From Flavobacteriaceae bacterium (GTDB taxonomy: Bacteria; Bacteroidota; Bacteroidia; Flavobacteriales; Flavobacteriaceae), in the NCBI GenBank assembly GCA_947472705.1, contig CANJDA010000123.1:1-6379 (forward strand): 6,379 nt of DNA, given 5' to 3'. Under the pieces are notes generated by a model that was not told the origin of the DNA, did not search any database, and worked only from the letters and a program-made list of their open reading frames with translations. Made by a program: the position numbers and the translations under genes. Within the stretch, counting starts at the first letter, position 1, and each line of letters starts with the position of its first letter. Below are positions 1 through 4,484 of this stretch, piece after piece.

Positions 1-203
1 CCTAAAAGTGGTGTCAAATAAACTAACCCTGTATAACTTCCGTAAATTTGAGATGCATCGGCATCTTTCATTAATAATACTTTGGTCATGAAAAGAATGA
101 AGATGGCTCTCATTCCATAATAACTAAATCGTTCCCACATTTCTGTGAAGAATAGGAAGTATAATCCTTTAGGATGTCCTGTTTTTACTGTAGTTTCACT
201 CAT
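1..203 (-). CDS. POT-family proton-dependent oligopeptide transporter, N-terminal part (runs off left edge)
   Basis: Only the first 67 residues are in the window. After a short polar start comes the family signature EMWERFSYYG (residues 21-30), the ExxER motif that couples proton movement to peptide uptake in POT/PTR transporters, lying in the first membrane helix. A second helix begins near the window edge. The ATG at 201-203 is the natural start because the signature sits about 20 residues in, as is usual for the family. By family knowledge the complete protein would be an inner-membrane symporter of roughly 450-550 residues taking up di- and tripeptides. It lies 29 bases downstream of the dipeptidyl peptidase gene on the same strand with no terminator between them, so co-transcription is likely. 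Family assignment is firm; exact substrate range cannot be judged. Confidence 0.93.
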   Translation of the reverse strand, partial: MSETTVKTGHPKGLYFLFFTEMWERFSYYGMRAIFILFMTKVLLMKDADASQIYGSYTGLVYLTPLL

Positions 204-232
204 AATTATTGTTTTAGTTTTATTTTGGTTTA

Positions 233-2401
233 TTATAGTTTCTCTTTAATGAAATTGGTCATTTTATTGAACAACTGTATTCTTGTTTTACCTCCGTAAA
301 TCCCGTGGTTCTTGTCAGGATAAATAGCCCAATCGAATTGTTTATTGGCTTGTATCAATGCTTCAATCATTTGCATTGAGTTTTGCACGTGCACATTGTC
401 ATCGGCGCTACCATGAATTAAAAGGAAATTTCCTTTTAGTTTTGACACAAAATTTATCGGCGAATTATCATCATACCCACTGGCATTTTCCTGTGGTGTT
501 TGCAAATAACGCTCTGTATAAATGGAATCATAGAATCTCCAATTCGTAACTGGAGCTACTGCAATTGCCATTTTAAATACATCGGCACCTTTCATGATAC
601 AGTTGCTCGACATGAATCCACCATAGGACCAGCCAAATATACCAATTCTTGTTTTATCTACATAACTATAATTCCCGATTACTTTGGCCGCATCGATTTG
701 GTCTTCCACTTCTAATTTTCCTAATTGTTTTTGGGTGATTTTTTTAAACTCGGCGCCTTTAAATCCTGTTCCTCTTCCATCCACACAAATTGTAATATAG
801 CCTTGTTGAGACAACATCATAAACCATAAATCATTAGTATCTATCCAATCTTTGGCTACTTGTTGTGAACCCGGCCCTGAGTATTGATACATGAAAACTG
901 GGTATTTTTTATTAGCATCAAAGTCTTTGGGCTTGATCATCCAAGCATTTAGTTTGTTGCCTTTATCGGTGGTTAATTCGAAGAATTCTTTGGCAGGGAG
1001 ATTGTATTTTTTAAGTTTTTCAACTAATGCTTTGTTATCAATTATGGATTGCACTTGCTTACCATCTTTGGTATTGTTCAACGAATAGGTTGGCGGTACT
1101 GCTTCGCTTGAATAGGTATTGATATAGTATTGGAAATTAGGACTAAAAGTAGCTGCATTTGTTCCAACTTGTTGCGATAATTTTACTTTGTTTTTGCCAT
1201 CTAAACCAATTCGATAAACATCTCGCACGGTAGAGCCATTTTCAACCGATTGGTAGAAAACAGTTTTTGTTTTTTCATCCAATCCATAATAAGCGGTAAC
1301 TTCCCAATTGCCTTTGGTGATTTGGTTTTTTAACTTACCTGTTTTGTCATATAAATAAATATGATTAAATCCATCTTTTTCGGATGTCCAGATAAAGCTG
1401 TTATCGTTTAGAAAAGTTAAATTATCAGTAATGTCCACATATGCTTTGTCTTTTTCATTCAATATTACTTTAACTGCTCCCGTATTTCCGTCAATAAAAA
1501 GTAAATCAAGATTATCTTGGTGGCGGTTTAACACTTGGGCGCTTACTATATTGGCATCATTAGTCCATTTAATTCGTGCAATATAGAAATCGGAATAATT
1601 ATCTAAGTTAATGGCTTTGATTGCTTTGGAAGCTACATCATATAAAAACAAGGAAACCTTAGCATTCTTCTCCCCTGCTTTTGGATATTTAAAGGTTTCT
1701 ACAGATGGGTACAAGTCTTTCTTATAAACGGTCATGGAAAACTCAGGCACTTCACTTTCATCGAAACGAATGTAGGCTAGTTTTTTACTATCGGTACTCC
1801 ATTCAAAAGCTCTTACAAAGGCAAACTCTTCTTCGTAAACCCAATCCGTGATTCCGTATATAATACTATTCTTTTTACCGTCGGAAGTGATTTGGATTGT
1901 TTTTCCTGATGGAATTTCATAGTAAAATAGATTGTTATTCTTTACAAAGCCTATTTTAAAACCATCTGGAGAGAAGGTTGGTTCTTGTACTTGTTCAAGG
2001 ACTTTGGTTAATTTTTTGGTTTCTAAATTGTACAGAAAATAATCGGCAGTGAAGGAATGACGGTAAATTTGATTACTATTATTAGCTATTAGCAATTGCT
2101 TTTCGTCATTACTAAAAACAAAACTATCGATACCATCTGCCAGCTCAGGGAAGTTTTTAGTATCGATAATGGTATTCACTTTTTTGAGGGTTGCGAAGTC
2201 ATACAAATCAATTTGCATGCTGCGTGTGTTTTGGTCAAAATTTAAAACGGTGTATTGATTGGTGTTTTTCATGGCGAAAAGTTCGTCCATAGCTTCAGGG
2301 CGGAAGGCTCCAGAATATATTTCTTCAATACTTAGTTTTTGTTGTGCTACAACAGAAAAGCAGGATAATAGGAAGAGTACAACTAGTTGTTTTGATTTCA
2401 T
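233..2401 (-). CDS. dpp4: dipeptidyl peptidase IV (S9 prolyl oligopeptidase family), secreted
   Basis: A 722-residue enzyme that cleaves dipeptides from peptide N-termini, preferring Pro (or Ala) in second position. Residues 1-19 form a signal peptide, with likely cleavage before QQ at 20-21. About 40-470 is the beta-propeller domain; it carries DWVYEEE (186-192), whose glutamates 191-192 bind the substrate amino terminus, and Arg114 in YRHS, matching human Arg125. About 480-722 is the alpha/beta-hydrolase domain with the triad Ser592 (GWSYGG), Asp667 (HGSADDNVH) and His699 (DKNHG). Oxyanion Tyr507 and the proline-pocket residues Tyr593, Val618, Trp621, Tyr624, Tyr628, Asn669 and Val670 all match human DPP4, so true DPP IV specificity is well supported. 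Length is normal for the family. It is probably periplasmic or surface-associated. It leads a likely operon with the POT transporter. No clear promoter was seen upstream, where a tandem repeat array begins 109 bases from the start codon. Confidence 0.97.
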   Translation of the reverse strand: MKSKQLVVLFLLSCFSVVAQQKLSIEEIYSGAFRPEAMDELFAMKNTNQYTVLNFDQNTRSMQIDLYDFATLKKVNTIIDTKNFPELADGIDSFVFSNDEKQLLIANNSNQIYRHSFTADYFLYNLETKKLTKVLEQVQEPTFSPDGFKIGFVKNNNLFYYEIPSGKTIQITSDGKKNSIIYGITDWVYEEEFAFVRAFEWSTDSKKLAYIRFDESEVPEFSMTVYKKDLYPSVETFKYPKAGEKNAKVSLFLYDVASKAIKAINLDNYSDFYIARIKWTNDANIVSAQVLNRHQDNLDLLFIDGNTGAVKVILNEKDKAYVDITDNLTFLNDNSFIWTSEKDGFNHIYLYDKTGKLKNQITKGNWEVTAYYGLDEKTKTVFYQSVENGSTVRDVYRIGLDGKNKVKLSQQVGTNAATFSPNFQYYINTYSSEAVPPTYSLNNTKDGKQVQSIIDNKALVEKLKKYNLPAKEFFELTTDKGNKLNAWMIKPKDFDANKKYPVFMYQYSGPGSQQVAKDWIDTNDLWFMMLSQQGYITICVDGRGTGFKGAEFKKITQKQLGKLEVEDQIDAAKVIGNYSYVDKTRIGIFGWSYGGFMSSNCIMKGADVFKMAIAVAPVTNWRFYDSIYTERYLQTPQENASGYDDNSPINFVSKLKGNFLLIHGSADDNVHVQNSMQMIEALIQANKQFDWAIYPDKNHGIYGGKTRIQLFNKMTNFIKEKL

Positions 2402-2884
2402 TGATTGGATTGATTATAAAAACTGTCAATTTTAGTGAAAAAATTAGAAATAACCACGGTTTTTTATGTTAAATGAAGTTTTTGTGCGATAAGTTATTAC
2501 AAAATCATAATAAGGAGGTGCATTGATAAAGTGAGGAAGTGTAGTTACAAAGTGAGGAGGTGTAATCACAAAATGAGCAAGCAAAATCACAAAGTGAGCA
2601 GGCACAATTATAAAGTGAGGAGGTACAATCACAAAATGAGCAGGCGCAATTATAAAGTGAGGAGGTGCAATCACAAAGTGAGCAAGCGTAATCACAAAGT
2701 GAGGAGGCGCAATTACAAAATGGCCTTCAGCCCAATGAATATAAGGAATTTAGGTTGTTTTAGCAGCTTTATTTTACTAAAAAAAGGAATTGCATAAATG
2801 AGTACTTTAGAAAGGAATTGTAGTTGTTTTTTAGAATAAATTTATTATTGTATACTTGTTATGTAAAACTCATAGTCTATAATC
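2402..2884. other. divergent intergenic region between the peptidase gene and the membrane protein gene
   Basis: This 483-base stretch separates two divergently transcribed genes, so it should contain both promoters. Its centre (2510-2719) is a 21-bp tandem repeat array, described separately. On the peptidase side (2402-2509) I find no convincing TTG/TAnnTTTG promoter on the minus strand. On the membrane-protein side the best candidate for a -7 element is TATACTTG at 2851-2858, 26 bases before the ATG, which matches TAnnTTTG at all but one fixed position. The nearest TTG (2824-2826) is 24 bases away rather than about 19, so this promoter call is weak. No RNA gene was recognised. Confidence 0.6.
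2510..2719. repeat. 21-bp tandem repeat array, ten units
   Basis: Ten consecutive 21-bp units start at 2510 (degenerate), 2531, 2552, 2573, 2594, 2615, 2636, 2657, 2678 and 2699. On the plus strand each reads approximately RTGAGSARGY followed by RYAATYAYAAA. Positions 2-5, 7, 9, 13, 15, 17 and 19-21 are invariant in the last nine units. Nearly all variation is by transition (A/G or C/T); the main exception is G or C at position 6. Units with C at position 6 always have C at position 10; units with G there have T in all but the last. From 2594 the two types alternate, and pairs 2594-2635 and 2636-2677 differ at only 3 of 42 bases, showing a 42-bp higher-order unit. Because 21 is a multiple of three, a stop-free frame exists on both strands, but I do not regard either as a gene. 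The period equals two turns of DNA. Confidence 0.95.
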
Positions 2885-3895
2885 ATGAATACTAAAGAAA
2901 CCGATATTGCCAATGTTATTTTGATTGTAATTTCATTGGCCTTAGCCTTTAGCTTGCCATTTCAACTTTTTCTTTTTTCGTATGCGTTTTTAGGACCGCT
3001 TCATTATTTGACGGAAATCAACTGGTTAAAAGAGAAAAACTATTTTTTGAAAGAAACGAAATGGGTTGGTCTATTTGTTCTAATGGCATTTTTAGTTACT
3101 ATTCCTTTCTTTTTGAGATTGCATTTACCAGGCGGAATCAATAAGGTACCGTTTGTGAAAAGTGTTGCTGATTTTTTGACTAAATCGGGGGATGAGATTA
3201 CTATGATGGCGGTTGTTATTGCTTTGGGGTTAATTTATTTTAAAGCGAAAAAGCATCTTTTGTTGTTTTTAGTACCTGCATTGACATTGACTTGTTTGGC
3301 CCTGAACTACTTTCCTGATTTTGCTTTAGCACTAGCTATTTTTGTTCCTACTATTGTTCATGTGTATCTTTTCACCTTATTGTTTATGATTTACGGAACG
3401 ATAAACTCTAAGAGTACTCCAGGAATAATAGCCATTGTTCTTGTTGTTTTGGTTCCGTTTATAATCATGGTTAGCAAAGTTAACCCTACTGATTATTTTC
3501 CTTTGAAGGAAAGTGTGGTTAATTCGTATAACAGTACCAGTTTTGGAATATTGAATTATGGTATTGCCAAATTTTTATTACCTATACCAGTAGCCGATGC
3601 TGGTTTTCTATCAGTTATAGGAATTAAAATTCAAATCTTTATTGCCTTTGCCTACACTTATCATTACTTAAATTGGTTTTCAAAAACCTCAATAATTGGT
3701 TGGAATAAGAATCTTTCTAGAACTAAAACATTATCCATACTGGCTATATGGGCGGTGAGTGTTGCGTTGTATTTGTATAGTTTTAAAATTGGATTTCTTG
3801 CCTTACTCCTCTTGAGTTTGGTTCATGTATTTTTGGAGTTTCCGTTGAATGTGACTTCGATAAAGGGTATTGTAGCGAAGGTGACAAGGAAATAA
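2885..3895 (+). CDS. multi-span membrane protein with intramembrane histidines, function unknown
   Basis: A 336-residue, strongly hydrophobic protein with about eight or nine predicted membrane segments (roughly 11-35, 60-78, 105-119, 124-141, 145-170, 179-197, 240-258, 284-300, 302-318) and no cleavable signal peptide. Four histidines sit in or at the ends of membrane segments: His40 in GPLHYLTE, His159 in TIVHVYLF, His260 in TYHYLNWF and His314 in SLVHVFLEF. Such spacing can mark a membrane metal centre. This recalls the Brp/Blh carotene-cleaving dioxygenases and other multi-histidine membrane oxidoreductases, but the similarity is only in general design and I do not assign a function. It appears monocistronic: divergent from the peptidase gene and followed 16 bases later by a terminator. 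The ATG at 2885 is chosen because the first helix begins about ten residues later; no Shine-Dalgarno sequence is present. Confidence 0.88.
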   Translation: MNTKETDIANVILIVISLALAFSLPFQLFLFSYAFLGPLHYLTEINWLKEKNYFLKETKWVGLFVLMAFLVTIPFFLRLHLPGGINKVPFVKSVADFLTKSGDEITMMAVVIALGLIYFKAKKHLLLFLVPALTLTCLALNYFPDFALALAIFVPTIVHVYLFTLLFMIYGTINSKSTPGIIAIVLVVLVPFIIMVSKVNPTDYFPLKESVVNSYNSTSFGILNYGIAKFLLPIPVADAGFLSVIGIKIQIFIAFAYTYHYLNWFSKTSIIGWNKNLSRTKTLSILAIWAVSVALYLYSFKIGFLALLLLSLVHVFLEFPLNVTSIKGIVAKVTRK

Positions 3896-3908
3896 GATTT
3901 TGAAATAA

Positions 3909-3957
3909 AACAAAAAAACCCGAACGTTTGTTCGGGCTTTTTAAGTGGTATCTCCAG
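3909..3957. repeat. 49-bp direct repeat, copy 1 (terminator plus tRNA 3' end)
   Basis: This segment recurs at 4292-4340 with a single mismatch (T at 3951, C at 4334); the offset is 383 bp. It comprises an A-tract, the hairpin with stem CCCGAAC/GTTCGGG, a T-tract, and then AAGTGGTATCTCCAG. On the minus strand it reads as the last bases of a tRNA (CTGG, acceptor strand AGATACC, discriminator A) followed by that gene's terminator. The pair flanks the GIY-YIG gene. Confidence 0.95.
3912..3942. terminator. bidirectional rho-independent terminator, copy 1
   Basis: Seven A (3912-3918), stem CCCGAAC (3919-3925), loop GTTT, stem GTTCGGG (3930-3936), C, then five T (3938-3942). The flanking A- and T-tracts allow termination in both directions. 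On the plus strand it ends the membrane protein transcript 16 bases after its stop; on the minus strand it would end transcripts from the GIY-YIG gene and tRNA remnant. Confidence 0.92.
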
Positions 3958-3991
3958 CCCCGATGCTTCGGGGGAACCAAGGACACATGGA
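3946..3991 (-). pseudogene. tRNA-Phe 3'-half remnant with disrupted T-arm
   Basis: Read on the minus strand, 3991-3975 gives TCCATGTGTCCTTGGTT. This fits the 3' side of an anticodon stem, a variable loop and the first T-arm strand; the portion GTGTCCTTGGTT equals E. coli tRNA-Phe as I remember it. Then 3974-3958 is a 17-base GC-rich hairpin where the T-loop should be, followed by CTGG, an acceptor strand AGATACC and the discriminator A at 3946. Copy 2 has AGGTACC, so this copy also carries an acceptor substitution. The 5' half is absent: the adjacent sequence is the GIY-YIG stop codon. This is a dead tRNA fragment, not a functional tRNA. The Phe identity is inferred from memory; a related tRNA is possible. 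Confidence 0.7.
3958..3974. repeat. small GC-rich palindrome inside the tRNA remnant
   Basis: CCCCGA (3958-3963), loop TGCT, TCGGGG (3968-3973), plus one extra G. It forms a perfect 6-bp stem in a very AT-rich area and replaces the T-loop bases expected between TTGGTT and CTGG on the minus strand. It resembles a short inserted palindromic repeat. It lacks its own T-tract, so it is not a standard terminator. Confidence 0.7.
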
Positions 3992-3992
3992 A

Positions 3993-4280
3993 CTAATAAT
4001 TATTTTTAAAAATAATCTCTTTTAAAATCTCATTATCAACTATAATTTTTTGAATGAAAATTTTACTTTTCATTTTTTTTATAAATTTTTCAAGCAAAAC
4101 TGCTTGACTTCTAGAAACACACTCAAACACTAAAACAATTTTCCAATCTTCTGAAATCTTAGTAAATGAGCCTTGATAAGAATGATTGTTGTGTTTTATT
4201 AATCGTTCTTCCACAATATCAGTTTCACCAACATAATATTTATTGGCCTTTTCAGAATAAAGTATGTATAAAAAATGCAT
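3993..4280 (-). CDS. small GIY-YIG nuclease domain protein
   Basis: A 95-residue single-domain GIY-YIG endonuclease of the small stand-alone type. The two motif tyrosine blocks are LYILYS (4-9) and YYVGET (15-20). The catalytic arginine is probably Arg26 in EERLIKHN, with His30 nearby, and the metal-binding glutamate is Glu64 in LLEKFIKKMKS. Length is normal and no DNA-binding extension is visible. The frame is open upstream to 4355, but those 25 residues merely translate the terminator and tRNA repeat, so the ATG at 4278-4280 (MHFLYILY) is the real start. That start is 11 bases from one 49-bp repeat copy, and the TAG stop lies one base from the tRNA remnant. There is no room for a promoter of its own, so expression probably relied on read-through from a tRNA upstream on the minus strand. 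Its cellular role is unknown; the context suggests a homing-like mobile gene. Confidence 0.88.
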   Translation of the reverse strand: MHFLYILYSEKANKYYVGETDIVEERLIKHNNHSYQGSFTKISEDWKIVLVFECVSRSQAVLLEKFIKKMKSKIFIQKIIVDNEILKEIIFKNNY

Positions 4281-4294
4281 AGCATAAAAATAAC

Positions 4295-4325
4295 AAAAAA
4301 ACCCGAACGTTTGTTCGGGCTTTTT
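4295..4325. terminator. bidirectional rho-independent terminator, copy 2
   Basis: Seven A (4295-4301), stem CCCGAAC (4302-4308), loop GTTT, stem GTTCGGG (4313-4319), C, then five T (4321-4325). It is identical to the copy at 3912-3942. In the inferred ancestral locus it was the terminator of the minus-strand tRNA; it now lies directly upstream of the GIY-YIG gene. Confidence 0.92.
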
Positions 4326-4328
4326 AAG

Positions 4329-4340
4329 TGGTACCTCCAG
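4329..4340 (-). other. probable attachment site (attL): orphan tRNA 3' end next to the integrase
   Basis: The 12 minus-strand bases CTGGAGGTACCA are the end of a tRNA: the last T-stem bases, the acceptor 3' strand and the discriminator. The sequence switches to AT-rich DNA at 4341, and a tyrosine recombinase begins 145 bases away, pointing away from the tRNA end. Tyrosine recombinases often integrate at tRNA 3' ends, leaving the displaced 3' end at one junction and a restored tRNA at the other. The core could extend into the terminator. The second junction is outside the window. Confidence 0.7.
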
Positions 4341-4422
4341 TTCTACATATATCAAAATATTAATATTTATTTAATTGATAATCAAGTATTTAATAAATGC
4401 TAAAATTGAATATCAAAACATA

Positions 4423-4444
4423 TTGTTTTACACTTGTTTTACAC
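4423..4444 (+). repeat. two 11-bp tandem repeats in the integrase promoter spacer
   Basis: TTGTTTTACAC occurs at 4423-4433 and again immediately at 4434-4444, about one helical turn apart. The first copy supplies the TTG of the promoter and the second fills the spacer up to TATATTTG. Such repeats beside an attachment site may be arm-type sites for the integrase or an operator for a repressor or excisionase. Confidence 0.75.
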
Positions 4445-4452
4445 TATATTTG
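4423..4452 (+). promoter_or_regulatory. Bacteroidota-type promoter of the integrase gene
   Basis: TTG at 4423-4425, a 19-base spacer, and TATATTTG at 4445-4452, an exact match to the TAnnTTTG -7 element of Bacteroidota promoters. Transcription would start near 4457-4460, leaving a leader of about 25 bases before the ATG at 4485. The overlap with the tandem repeats suggests that a protein binding there would block transcription. Confidence 0.65.
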
Positions 4453-4484
4453 TATTTGATTGAATTATAATATAATAGCAATAT

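Larger units (their letters stand above)
4292..4340. repeat. 49-bp direct repeat, copy 2 (terminator plus tRNA 3' end)
   Basis: This is the partner of the copy at 3909-3957, identical at 48 of 49 positions. Minus-strand reading gives CTGG, an acceptor strand AGGTACC, discriminator A and CTT, then the terminator. Beyond 4340 the tRNA homology ends abruptly and AT-rich sequence begins. An intact tRNA would continue with the T-loop here. Confidence 0.95.

Noticed and set aside
358..1088. Several short plus-strand frames opposite the peptidase gene
   Set aside because: They are antisense shadows of a strongly supported gene, with no domains.
2340..2401. Lipoprotein signal on the peptidase (LLSC at residues 11-14)
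   Set aside because: The hydrophobic stretch before the cysteine would be very short, and a normal signal peptidase site (VVA before QQ) fits better; lipidation is not excluded.
2444..2695. Minus-strand 83-codon frame through the same array (HFVIxPP-like period)
   Set aside because: Same explanation: a period divisible by three without stops. The sequence after the repeats shows no recognisable domain.
2510..2719. CRISPR array
   Set aside because: Units are directly adjacent with no unique spacers, and no cas genes are visible.
2531..2797. Plus-strand 88-codon frame through the tandem repeat array
   Set aside because: It begins with GTG inside a repeat unit, has no promoter or start context, and its sequence simply translates the 21-bp unit as a seven-residue period; the opposite strand is open for the same reason.
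3783..3986. Minus-strand 67-codon frame under the end of the membrane protein gene
   Set aside because: It crosses the tRNA remnant, the terminator and the opposite strand of a well-supported gene; no domain is seen.
3946..4340. Group I intron in a tRNA anticodon loop carrying a GIY-YIG gene
   Set aside because: Almost nothing but the reading frame lies between the borders, leaving no room for an intron core; the 5' half of the tRNA is also missing from the window.
4281..4355. N-terminal extension of the GIY-YIG protein up to 4355
   Set aside because: The 25 extra residues translate the tRNA 3' end and terminator repeat, and the conserved domain begins exactly at the internal Met at 4280.
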